A DNA stretch of 35,178 nt from an uncultured Faecalibacterium sp. (GTDB lineage Bacteria > Bacillota > Clostridia > Oscillospirales > Ruminococcaceae): contig CAKSZU010000015.1 in the NCBI GenBank assembly GCA_934526125.1, positions 1-35,178 on the forward strand. The letters are read 5' to 3'. The position numbers and the translations under genes were made by a program. The first letter of the stretch is position 1, and each line of letters opens with the position of its first letter. Of this stretch, positions 8,099 through 15,633 are shown in pieces. The notes under the pieces are model-generated. The model saw only the letters and a list, made by a program, of their open reading frames with translations. It was not told the DNA's origin and ran no database searches.

Positions 8099-9532
8099 CT
8101 ACACCCTGTAAAACCGCGCTTTCCGGTGCAGTTCCAGCGGATCGTCCCCCGCCGGAGGGCTGACGGCCTGCCGGGGCGGTGCCATGGGGTGTTCCATCAG
8201 CACATAACGGCATTCATCGTAGATATGATCCTCCTGCCGGGTGTCGATGTCCTCCACGTTGCTCTCGTCATAGACGAGGTTTGGCAGGGTGCGGATGAAA
8301 TGCCGGCAGCTGTGGAACACCTGAAACATGGGCCTGCCCCCGGCATCAAAGGCCAGCCGGTAATGGAACTGCATCTTTCCGGCCAGACGGGTGTTGTCCC
8401 CGGGCATCCAGTGCAGGAAATTCGGGCTCCGCTCCATCATAGAAGCGATGCTCTCTCCCCGGCTCTCATCAAAGATAGCCGGGTCTGCCACGCCCAGGAT
8501 GGTGCGCCCTTTCAGCAGCGGGTCGTTCTGTTCCACCTCCCGGATCCGCCTTGCCTGTTCCACCGGGTCGATGCGCAGGCCCTCGTTGGGGCGTCCGGTG
8601 CAGCCGTACAGCTCCCGGATGCGGTAGAGCCTCCCCTCCTCGTCGGCCGTATACCAGCCCACCGAAAAAGGCCGGGAGAAGCCGAAATCGTAGCCCCGCC
8701 AGATCTTCCAGTGCTTCGGGATCGGAAACGGCGCGATGACGTGGGTCCAGCGCTGATCCTGATAATGGGAAGGGTCGTTCCGCCATTCCGTGAACACCTG
8801 CCCCGAAAAGCTGTCCCAGCTCCCGTAGAGCAGGGCCTGCTTTTCCGCCTCCGGCAGGGAGGCGAGGCTGGCCAGGTAGTCCGGGTCGTTTTCCAGCAGG
8901 GCCGGGTTGTCGAACACGCTGCTGGGGATGAACACCCGCGCCCGTTCCAGCACCTTTTCCGTGCCGTCCGGCATCCGCACCGGCAGTTTCTCCACGATGG
9001 GGGTGCCGGGCGGGGCGGGCGTGATGAACCGGGCCTTGACCCAGCCATGCCCCACCCCGCCGGGGTTGGTGGTCGCCCGCAGATAGACCCGGGTGCCCGG
9101 GCCGGTGGGGCGGTTGCGGCTCATCATATAGCTGTACTCTTCCCATTCAAAATGGGTCAGCTCGTCAAAGCCGATGAAGTCGAAGGCCTTTCCCTGATAA
9201 TTCGTCCGGTCCTTGGTGTACTGCATGGAGCCGAAATAGATCTTCGCGCCGCTGGGGAACACCCACACATGGCTGGCAGCATTGTACTGCGCCGCCGGGA
9301 ACGCCCTCCGGTAATACATCTGGCTCTTGTCCACCAGGTCGGACAGCTGCGGGTAGGTCTTGCGCAGGATCAGTCCCCGGTAATGGGGGATCTGCACCTG
9401 CCGCAGCGCTTCGATGACCAGTGCATCGCTCTTGCCGCCGCCCGCCGCACCGCCGTACAGCACTTCCGGCTCGGGCCGCCGCAGGAACTCGGCCTGCTTC
9501 GGCTGGGGTCTCCATACGATCTCTGTACTCAT
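8099..9532 (-). CDS. Phage terminase large subunit
   Basis: The 477-residue motor packages DNA into the procapsid. Walker A is GGAAGGGKS (residues 27-35). Walker B is GFDELTHFEW, with D123 and E124. A C-terminal RNase H-like nuclease is indicated by YDFGFSRPF and by GVADPAIFD. The start chosen is ATG 9532, whose A, T and G overlap the upstream stop as ATGA; the frame is open for another 98 codons upstream, but that stretch reads through the small terminase gene in another frame. Length is normal for the family. A repeat element sits directly after the stop. Confidence 0.95.
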   Translation of the reverse strand: MSTEIVWRPQPKQAEFLRRPEPEVLYGGAAGGGKSDALVIEALRQVQIPHYRGLILRKTYPQLSDLVDKSQMYYRRAFPAAQYNAASHVWVFPSGAKIYFGSMQYTKDRTNYQGKAFDFIGFDELTHFEWEEYSYMMSRNRPTGPGTRVYLRATTNPGGVGHGWVKARFITPAPPGTPIVEKLPVRMPDGTEKVLERARVFIPSSVFDNPALLENDPDYLASLASLPEAEKQALLYGSWDSFSGQVFTEWRNDPSHYQDQRWTHVIAPFPIPKHWKIWRGYDFGFSRPFSVGWYTADEEGRLYRIRELYGCTGRPNEGLRIDPVEQARRIREVEQNDPLLKGRTILGVADPAIFDESRGESIASMMERSPNFLHWMPGDNTRLAGKMQFHYRLAFDAGGRPMFQVFHSCRHFIRTLPNLVYDESNVEDIDTRQEDHIYDECRYVLMEHPMAPPRQAVSPPAGDDPLELHRKARFYRV

Positions 9533-9813
9533 ACATCCTCCACGGCTGGCAGCAGCACCACGCCGCACTCGGCCTGCCCGGCCCCGGCTCCCTGCTCGTT
9601 CAGGGTCTTTGCCACGGCGGCCAGATCCTTCAGCACACCGGTGGTCTCCTTCAGCTCCCGGAGGGCGGAGGCGTTTTCTCCCCCGGCCTTCCGGGCCTTC
9701 TGGCGTTCGCTCAGCTCCCGCACCTCCTGTGCCAGCATCGTGCTCAGCAGGTCGGTGGCCCGCTGCAGACTGGCAAGGCTCCGTTTTCCTGCCGCCCGTT
9801 TCGTCTGTGCCAT
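9529..9813 (-). CDS. Probable terminase small subunit
   Basis: A 94-residue, mostly helical protein, first in the cassette and overlapping the large terminase by ATGA. It starts MAQTKRAAGKRSLASLQRA and contains ALRELKETTGVLKDLAAVAK. A basic N-terminus with two long helices fits a DNA-recognition subunit that selects the packaging site. The assignment is by position and size, since sequence similarity among small terminases is weak. AAAGGAAG precedes the ATG. Confidence 0.65.
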   Translation of the reverse strand: MAQTKRAAGKRSLASLQRATDLLSTMLAQEVRELSERQKARKAGGENASALRELKETTGVLKDLAAVAKTLNEQGAGAGQAECGVVLLPAVEDV

Positions 9814-10046
9814 CCTGTGTTCTCACTTCCTTTCGTTTGGGTCTGGCAAAAGGATACCACAGCCCCGCCCCGGCCGACAGTGTGTCCTTTTCGGCTCCGT
9901 TCCGTACATTTTGTGCAGCAAGAATCCAGTCTGTATAAAATTTAGTCCGTATTTTTCACGCTGTTCCGTTCTTTGCAGAAAAGTCCAGGTTTTTCCCGCA
10001 TTTTCCGTGCCCGGGCACATCTGTCTTCTGAAGTGTTTTTGGGCGC

Positions 10047-10092
10047 AAAAAAGGCACCCTGTCCGCCCCTTGCGGGGCAGGACAGAGTGCCT
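10047..10092 (-). terminator. Terminator of the M16C peptidase gene
   Basis: On the minus strand AGGCAC...GTGCCT encloses a GC-rich stem with a GCAA loop, followed by TTTTTT. It lies 18 nt past the peptidase stop and separates that transcript from the phage cassette promoter region. Confidence 0.9.
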
Positions 10093-10109
10093 GCGTTTCA
10101 GCTTTTTTG

Positions 10110-12863
10110 TTACAGGGTCTCGATGCGGTCAAACAGCGCACCGGCAGCCTCTACGGCTTCCTTGCTGCCAAAGGCCACACGGATGCCGCCTGCCATCTGT
10201 GCGGCAAGCCCGGCCGCCTGCGTCCGGACCGTCTCCGCCGTCACGCTGCACAGGGCCCGGCGCTCTTCCGCCGCCATCGCATCGGTGATGCCGCAGAAGT
10301 ACCGGCGGTCCAGCTCCTTGGCTTCGGCGCTGGGCTTTCTGGGCGAATCCAGCTCCGACACGGTGCCCACGATGAACTCGGTCAGGTCCTTTTCGGTGTA
10401 CTCCCGGCCTGCCAGCGCTTCCGGCGCTTTGGCAAAAGTGTCGTAGCTTTCGGTCATGTGGGGGTCGCGGTAGGTATACAGCGCCTCGAATTCCGCACGG
10501 TTCAGCATCCCGGTGCCGTAGGCACCGCCCACTTCCCGGATGTTGTGCCACAGATACTCATAGCTCATGATCCGGGCCAGCACCCGGCGGTCGGCCTGCC
10601 GCACCTGGGGCCAGGCCAGGATGTCGTAGTTGACGCCGCCGTCGATGATGAAAGCCTCGTTGACCGGTGCCGTCAGCTCCTCGGTGTAGGGCTGCGGGGC
10701 TTCCCGCCCGGCCTCGGCGAAGGCGCTGCCGGGCAGCAGGGTGCGCAGCTGCTCCATGGCCTCGTCGCTGCCATGCAGGCTGACAGTCAGGGCTGCATGG
10801 TGCAGCACCTTCTCCCGCACGGCTTCCAGCTTCCGGCCCATGGCGGCCCAGTCGCCCTTTTCCAGCAGGTCACACAGGAAGTGATACCCCGTCACACCGC
10901 TGCACCGCTCGCTGAGGGCATACTCCACCGAGTAATGGGACGCCGCCCGCACGGAAGCGTACTGGTTGCCCTGCTGGATGAACTGCTGTTCCATGCTCAG
11001 CTTCTGCTGATTCAGCACCCGGACAAAGGCGGCCTCAGCCCCGGCTCCGGTCAGGCAGGTCTTGTAGAGGTACTCGCCGCCCAGTTCCACGGCCTTGTCC
11101 AGATTCCGTTCCAGCAGGCTCATGCTCAGGGTCAGCTTGGCATGGCAGGGGCTGCCCTCCTGCCGGCCGGTCCAGAAGCTGATGCAGGCGGTGCTGCTGC
11201 CCAGCCAGGTGCTGCGCCGGGTCTGCAGCTCCCGGGCCGTATGCTCCGGGGTGTCCAGCTCGTCCAGAATGTCGGTGAGCAGGTCCAGATACTGGATCTC
11301 TTCCGGGGTGCAGCGGCCCAGATCATAGTAGAAGTTCAGGTACAGGCTGCCCTTGGAGGGGTGATGCAGCACCTCTGCCCCGGCCAGCGTTTCCACGGTC
11401 CCGGCGGCACTCTTCTCGCCCTCGCCCAGGTCCGCCACGGTCAGGGGATGGTCCAGCACCAGCTTGCCCTCCGTGCGCACCGGCGCGGCGGCGTCCGCCT
11501 TCTTCTCCGGGTGGGTCGGGGTCTGGATGACCTGCACCGGCTCGGCCAGCAGCAGCTCCCGCAGCAGGTCATTGAACCACCCGGTGGAGAGCTTCTCCCG
11601 CAGGGAGGCAAACAGATCGTTGGTGTGCAGCAGCAATGCCGGGTCGCCGGTATGCAGCCAGCCCGTGGACGCATGGATGGCATCCAGCACACCGTCCGGC
11701 AGGCTGCCTGGCCGCTCCAGCATGGCAAACTCGGCCGCGTTCAGGCTGGCCAGCAGCAGCTCTTCGGGGATGCCCTCGGCCAGCAGCTCTTCCACGGCCC
11801 GCTTCACCCCGGCGGCAAACTTCGGTGCCGTCTCTGCCGTGGCCCCCCGCAGCACCAGTTCCAGCGTGGGCTGCAGGGTGCTGTCGTCAAAGCCGACGTC
11901 GATATCCGCGCCCAGCTCCTGTTCCAGCAGGGCCGCCTTCAGGGGGGACTGGTTGGTGCCCAGCAGGGCATCCAGCAGGATCTCCACCCCCAGCTGCCGC
12001 TCCCGGTCCGCAAAGGCACCGGTGTACCAGGCCAGGGCGCACTGCACCTGATCCGGCTCCGGCTTCTCGGTGTAGTAGGGGATCTCCACCCGCACACCCT
12101 TCTGCTCTTCCTGCAGCGTCAGGCGGGGACGGCTGCCGCTCCGGGGCATCCGGCTCAGGTACTGCTCGTCCAGGAAGGCCAGCTTCTCTGCCATGTCCAT
12201 CTTGCCGTACAGGGTGATGCAGCAGTTGTCGGCGCTGTAATGGCGGCGGTACACCCGCTGATACTTCTCATAGGTCAGCGACGGGATGGACTCCGGGTCG
12301 CCGCCGGACACAAAGCCGTAGGCCGTATCCGGGAACATCGCCCGCTCCAGCGCGTCCTGCAGCTGGGCATCCGGGGCCGCCAGCGCGCCCTGCATCTCGT
12401 TGTACACCACGCCGCTGACGGTGCCGTCCGCGTCCCGGTGCCAGCCCTCCTGCTCGAACACGGCTTTATCCACCATGGCCAGCGGGCAGAACACCGCGTT
12501 CAGGTAGACGTCCATCAGGTTCTTGAAGTCGGTCTCGTTGGGGGTCGCAAAGGGGTACACCGTCTTGTCCGGGAAGGTCATGGCGTTGAGGAAGGATGCC
12601 ATGCTGCTCTTGAGCAGCTGCAGGAACGGCGAGGTCACGGGATACTTCTCGCTGCCCGCCAGCACCGAGTGTTCCAGAATGTGGAACACGCCGGTGTCAT
12701 CGGAGGGGAAGGTGCCGAATCCGATGCCGAACGCCTTGTTGGTGTCCTCGTTCTCCACCAGAAGGACGGTGGCGTCGCTGAGATCATGGGCCAGGATGGT
12801 CAGGGTGCCGTGCTGCTCGGGGCAGGGCTCCTGCCGCACGACGGTATAGCCGGGATAGTTCAT
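10110..12863 (-). CDS. M16C family zinc metallopeptidase (presequence-protease/insulinase type)
   Basis: The 917-residue protein has the length of the M16C subfamily, in which four homologous domains form a clamshell chamber that degrades short peptides. The inverted zinc motif HILEH sits at residues 61-65, with H61 and H65 as ligands and E64 as catalytic base. The downstream NETDFKNLMDVYLNAVF segment is typical of M16C. There is no signal peptide, so a cytosolic peptide-clearing role is likely. The gene is monocistronic, with a near-consensus promoter at 12897-12925 and its own terminator. ATG 12863 has AAAGGAGAA upstream. Confidence 0.94.
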   Translation of the reverse strand: MNYPGYTVVRQEPCPEQHGTLTILAHDLSDATVLLVENEDTNKAFGIGFGTFPSDDTGVFHILEHSVLAGSEKYPVTSPFLQLLKSSMASFLNAMTFPDKTVYPFATPNETDFKNLMDVYLNAVFCPLAMVDKAVFEQEGWHRDADGTVSGVVYNEMQGALAAPDAQLQDALERAMFPDTAYGFVSGGDPESIPSLTYEKYQRVYRRHYSADNCCITLYGKMDMAEKLAFLDEQYLSRMPRSGSRPRLTLQEEQKGVRVEIPYYTEKPEPDQVQCALAWYTGAFADRERQLGVEILLDALLGTNQSPLKAALLEQELGADIDVGFDDSTLQPTLELVLRGATAETAPKFAAGVKRAVEELLAEGIPEELLLASLNAAEFAMLERPGSLPDGVLDAIHASTGWLHTGDPALLLHTNDLFASLREKLSTGWFNDLLRELLLAEPVQVIQTPTHPEKKADAAAPVRTEGKLVLDHPLTVADLGEGEKSAAGTVETLAGAEVLHHPSKGSLYLNFYYDLGRCTPEEIQYLDLLTDILDELDTPEHTARELQTRRSTWLGSSTACISFWTGRQEGSPCHAKLTLSMSLLERNLDKAVELGGEYLYKTCLTGAGAEAAFVRVLNQQKLSMEQQFIQQGNQYASVRAASHYSVEYALSERCSGVTGYHFLCDLLEKGDWAAMGRKLEAVREKVLHHAALTVSLHGSDEAMEQLRTLLPGSAFAEAGREAPQPYTEELTAPVNEAFIIDGGVNYDILAWPQVRQADRRVLARIMSYEYLWHNIREVGGAYGTGMLNRAEFEALYTYRDPHMTESYDTFAKAPEALAGREYTEKDLTEFIVGTVSELDSPRKPSAEAKELDRRYFCGITDAMAAEERRALCSVTAETVRTQAAGLAAQMAGGIRVAFGSKEAVEAAGALFDRIETL

Positions 12864-12896
12864 GTTCTTTCTCCTTTGGGGATATTTTTTGTTTTT

Positions 12897-12925
12897 ATTG
12901 TATCACGCCCGGCCGTAAGGTGCAA
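12897..12925 (-). promoter_or_regulatory. Sigma-A type promoter for the M16C peptidase gene
   Basis: On the minus strand TTGCAC (12920-12925) and TACAAT (12897-12902) are separated by 17 bp, about 34 nt before the start codon. It begins just after the terminator of the upstream MFS gene. Confidence 0.75.
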
Positions 12926-12930
12926 CAAAC

Positions 12931-12957
12931 AAAAAGGCTCCCCTCGGCGGGGAGCCC
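12931..12957 (-). terminator. Terminator of the MFS/phospholipase operon
   Basis: On the minus strand GGCTCCCC and GGGGAGCC form a perfect 8-bp stem with a short loop, followed by TTTTTG. It lies 25 nt after the MFS stop. Confidence 0.9.
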
Positions 12958-12981
12958 AAAAAGCAGAAAAACCAGCGCGGC

Positions 12982-14244
12982 TCAGTCCGTGATCTTTCCG
13001 GTCCTGCAGGAGACCCGGAACAGCACGAAGCCTATGATGAACAGCACGATCAGGGAGCCGACGCCCACATTGGCGCTGCCGGTCAGCTGGCTGCCCACGC
13101 TGACGATCATGGTGCCCAGGAAGGACGCGCCCTTGCCGCAGATGTCGAACAGGCCGAAATACTCGCCCGACTTCTCCGGCGGGGTGATCTTGGCAAAGTG
13201 GCTGCGGCTCAACGCCTGCACACCGCCCTGGAACATGCCCACGATGACAGCCAGCACCCAGAACTGCCACTGCTGCGTCAGGAAGAAGGCGAACACCGCG
13301 ATGCCCGCATAGGCCGCGATGCAGACCGGGATCAGGGTGGTGGAGGGGTACTTTGCCGACAGCCGCCCGAAGATCAGCGCCGAGGGGAACGCCACGATCT
13401 GGGTCAGCAGCAGCGCCAGCAGCAACCCGGTGGTGTCCAGACCCAGAGCCGTGCCGTAGGCCGTGGCCATGTCGATGATGGTATACACGCCGTCGATGTA
13501 GCAGAAGAAGGCCAGCAGGAACCAGAACACCTGCTTGTCCTCATGCAGGTGGCAGATGGTGCTGCCGATCCGGGCGAAGCTCTGCCGGATGGCGTGCTGC
13601 TCCACCTCCACGAAATGCAGCTGCTTATAGCTCTTCAGCAGGGGCAGGGTGGTCACCAGCCACCAGGCCGCCGTGATGAACAGGGCGATGTTCAGGGCAG
13701 TCATCTGGGAGATGCCGATGCTCCCGGCCCCCAGCACCAGCGACAGGCAGACCAAAAAGGGCACACAGCTGCCGATGTAGCCCCACGCATACCCGCGGGC
13801 CGAGACCTCATCCATCCGCTCCGGGGTTGTGACGTCCGCCAGCATGGAGTCGTAGAACACCAGACTGCCCGAGAAGCCCACCTTGGCAAAGATGAAGATC
13901 AGCAGGAAGGGCAGCCAGGTCTTGGCCAGCCCCATGGCGCAGCAGCCCGCCACGCCCACCGCAAGGCAGAGGATGAAGATCGGCTTCTTGAAGTTCCGGG
14001 TATCGGCCAGGGTGCCCAGAATGGGGCTGAGGATGGCCGTGATGACCGTCACCGCCGAGGCCGCATAGCCCCAGTAGGCCAGATACTCCACCGGGCTCAG
14101 GCCGCCGGCCTCTGCCAGTGCATTGAAGAAAATGGGGATCAGGGTGGCCACCAGCAGCACAAAGGCCGAGTTGCCCACATCGTACAGGATCCATGCCCGT
14201 TCCAGCCCCGTCAGGCGGAACTTCTGTTTTGTCTGTTCTTCCAT
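12982..14244 (-). CDS. MFS transporter, Atg22/UMF1-like
   Basis: A 420-residue integral membrane protein with about 12 hydrophobic segments. The opening LERAWILYDVGNSAFVLLV and the loop LGTLADTRNFKKPIF (an MFS A-motif variant) match the UMF1/Atg22-like exporter group. PERMDEVSARGYAWGYIGS is also characteristic of that group. The substrate is unknown; fungal Atg22 effluxes amino acids from the vacuole, but that should not be carried over. The start ATG 14244 is chosen because the first membrane helix follows directly and an AGAGGAA site precedes it; the open frame extends upstream into the preceding gene. It is cotranscribed with the phospholipase-like gene 17 nt upstream. Confidence 0.9.
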   Translation of the reverse strand: MEEQTKQKFRLTGLERAWILYDVGNSAFVLLVATLIPIFFNALAEAGGLSPVEYLAYWGYAASAVTVITAILSPILGTLADTRNFKKPIFILCLAVGVAGCCAMGLAKTWLPFLLIFIFAKVGFSGSLVFYDSMLADVTTPERMDEVSARGYAWGYIGSCVPFLVCLSLVLGAGSIGISQMTALNIALFITAAWWLVTTLPLLKSYKQLHFVEVEQHAIRQSFARIGSTICHLHEDKQVFWFLLAFFCYIDGVYTIIDMATAYGTALGLDTTGLLLALLLTQIVAFPSALIFGRLSAKYPSTTLIPVCIAAYAGIAVFAFFLTQQWQFWVLAVIVGMFQGGVQALSRSHFAKITPPEKSGEYFGLFDICGKGASFLGTMIVSVGSQLTGSANVGVGSLIVLFIIGFVLFRVSCRTGKITD

Positions 14245-14261
14245 TCGTTTTGATTCCTCTC

Positions 14262-15059
14262 TCAGTTTTCCCCGAAGGTATGGTCGTAGGCCGCATCCAG
14301 TGCCGCGCCGCTGTCCAGCCCTGCCGCGTATTCCGTGATCAGCCGCACCGCCAGCGGCACCGCCTTCTGATACAGCGCCTCCAGCTCCGCCCCGCTTTTT
14401 TCGCACAGGGGGTTGGGCCGGGGGGTCGCCACCAGCCCGTGCATGAACTCCCACTTGCCCGCCAGCCGCATGGCCGTCAGCACCACCCAGCGCTTGGCCG
14501 GGTTGGATGCCTGCAGCAGGTGATGCACCGTCAGCATCCCCTTCATGGCCGCATAGGTCTCGTCCACGGTGATTCCCTCATAGAACGGGGCCGCCACCGC
14601 GGCCCGCGCCCGGCTGGGCAGGATATGGCTGGCCGTGAAGAACTCCATCGGGTCCTGCCCGTCCTCCCGCAGAAGCCGGTTGTCGAACTCGGTTTCGATC
14701 TCGCAGTGGCTCACGCCGCTTTCCCGGACATACTGCTCCACATAGGGGTGGCAGGTGCTGTCCAGCGCAAAATGGCAGACGAACCCCAGCGCGTAGGCCA
14801 GAGCCGCGTCCCGGTCCGGGGCCGCTTTTACGACCTCCCGCGCCCGGGCAAAGAACACCCGGCCCGGCTCCTCGTGCATGGCATTGCCCAGCCGGCTCAC
14901 CGGGTTGGACTGCAGGGCCTTGTAATAGAACAGCAGGTCCGGCCCGTGCAGGCCCAGATCATACAGCGCCCGGTTCGGGGCAATGACAGCCTGCAGCTGC
15001 CCGGGCAGCTGCGCCAGAACGTCCGCGCCGAAGCGGCGGTGTGCATAGGTGGATGGCAT
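14262..15059 (-). CDS. Zinc-dependent phospholipase C-like protein
   Basis: The 265-residue protein shows the histidine/aspartate-rich helical pattern of the zinc-dependent phospholipase C/S1-P1 nuclease-like fold: YAHRRFGADVL at the start, LHGPDLLFYY, and CHFALDSTCHPYVE, which holds several potential zinc ligands. No signal peptide is visible, so it is probably cytosolic and may hydrolyse another phosphoester. ATG 15059 follows GAGGAGGAG. The longer open frame upstream has no good start signal. A possible -10 TATACT lies at 15095-15100. It is the first gene of a two-gene unit with the MFS transporter. Confidence 0.8.
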   Translation of the reverse strand: MPSTYAHRRFGADVLAQLPGQLQAVIAPNRALYDLGLHGPDLLFYYKALQSNPVSRLGNAMHEEPGRVFFARAREVVKAAPDRDAALAYALGFVCHFALDSTCHPYVEQYVRESGVSHCEIETEFDNRLLREDGQDPMEFFTASHILPSRARAAVAAPFYEGITVDETYAAMKGMLTVHHLLQASNPAKRWVVLTAMRLAGKWEFMHGLVATPRPNPLCEKSGAELEALYQKAVPLAVRLITEYAAGLDSGAALDAAYDHTFGEN

Positions 15060-15225
15060 CAACTTTCTCCTCCTCTGTCTTTCGTACAAGACCCAGTATA
15101 ACAGAATCCCGCGCCGCCCGCTACCCTTTCCTGTCTGATTTGTGTAAAATTTTTGAGTTATTTTGTCACCCTGCCCCAAAATCCCTGCCGGATTTATACA
15201 CTTTCACAAAATTTTTCAAAAGCTC

Positions 15226-15255
15226 TTGAAATCCGGATGGGGTGGGGGGTATAAT
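15226..15255 (+). promoter_or_regulatory. Promoter of the riboswitch/LRR transcript
   Basis: TTGAAA (15226-15231) and TATAAT (15250-15255) are 18 bp apart; a second overlapping TATAAT ends at 15260. Transcription would begin near 15262-15268, just upstream of the aptamer. Confidence 0.75.
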
Positions 15256-15278
15256 ATAATGTATAAGAGTCCCTACAA

Positions 15279-15358
15279 CAGAAGAATCGGCAAACCAGTC
15301 GAAAGGCTGCGACGCAAAGCTCCAGAGCCTGTAAAATGGCAGTCAGCTGCACTTTCTG
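15279..15358 (+). ncRNA. Cyclic di-GMP-I (GEMM-I) riboswitch aptamer
   Basis: The conserved core of the GEMM-I class is present in order: GGCAAACC, a stem capped by a GAAA tetraloop (CAGTC/GGCTG), GACGCAAAGC, then CCTGTAAAATGGCAG and a GCAG/CTGC stem. CAGAA (15279-15283) and TTCTG (15354-15358) close helix P1. The base matching G20 of the Vibrio Vc2 aptamer is G, which predicts binding of c-di-GMP rather than the cGAMP-preferring A20 form. Promoter upstream and intrinsic terminator downstream place it as the control element of the LRR gene. Whether the ligand switches expression on or off cannot be told from sequence alone. Confidence 0.9.
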
Positions 15359-15378
15359 CGTAAAGTTCTCTCCACCAA

Positions 15379-15524
15379 GCCCTCTCAGTCAAAGCCTGTC
15401 GGCTTTGCCAGCTCTCCCGAAGGGAGAGCCAAGACATTTGCGAGGACAGCCGCCGCTAAGGGCCGGGCCGCTCATGGCTCCCCCTTCGGGGGAGCTGGCA
15501 CGGCAAAGCCGTGACTGAGAGGGC
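15379..15524. repeat. MITE-like element with 13-bp terminal inverted repeats
   Basis: The 146-bp element starts with GCCCTCTCAGTCA and ends with the exact inverse TGACTGAGAGGGC. Each half holds two nested palindromes (AAGCC..GGCTT and GCTCTCCC..GGGAGAGC on the left; GGCTCCCC..GGGGAGC and CGGC..GCCG on the right). There is no ORF, and no clear target-site duplication was seen. It sits between the riboswitch aptamer and the terminator. Confidence 0.88.
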
Positions 15525-15541
15525 ATGCACTAAAGTCTCAC

Positions 15542-15582
15542 AGAGCGTTGCACCAGCTTTTTGCCGGTGCGGCGCTCTTTTT
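15542..15582 (+). terminator. Leader terminator, likely riboswitch expression platform
   Basis: A 13-bp stem (15542-15554 with 15566-15578, with two G-T pairs at its centre) is followed by TTTTT, 52 nt before the LRR start codon. Unless it is bypassed, transcripts would end before the gene. Its place downstream of the aptamer suggests ligand-controlled termination. Confidence 0.88.
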
Positions 15583-15633
15583 ATTTGCAGGGAAAGAGAG
15601 TTTCATTGGGATATTATAAAAAGGAGGATCTCT

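Larger units (their letters stand above)
219..9813 (-). mobile_element. Compact phage packaging/head cassette (prophage remnant or domesticated element)
   Basis: Nine consecutive minus-strand genes form one tight unit: small terminase, large terminase, portal, Prp-scaffold, capsid protein, three head/tail-completion genes, a tiny gene and an ejection-type protein. All frames are open, and several junctions are ATGA overlaps or gaps of 3-15 nt. Integrase, repressor, replication, lysis and receptor-binding genes are missing within the cassette and from its flanks. tRNA genes and a terminator bound one side, and the terminator of a host peptidase gene bounds the other. No repeat of a tRNA 3' end was seen at the far border, so no att pair is visible. 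Base composition resembles the host genes. The gene order and N4-gp56 capsid family suggest a short-tailed phage origin. 9814-10046 holds no gene; it should carry the cassette promoter, but only weak candidates are visible. Confidence 0.85.

Noticed and set aside
10107..12992. Plus-strand open frame of 961 codons opposite the M16C gene
   Set aside because: It is a shadow of a normal-length metallopeptidase with an intact HxxEH motif.
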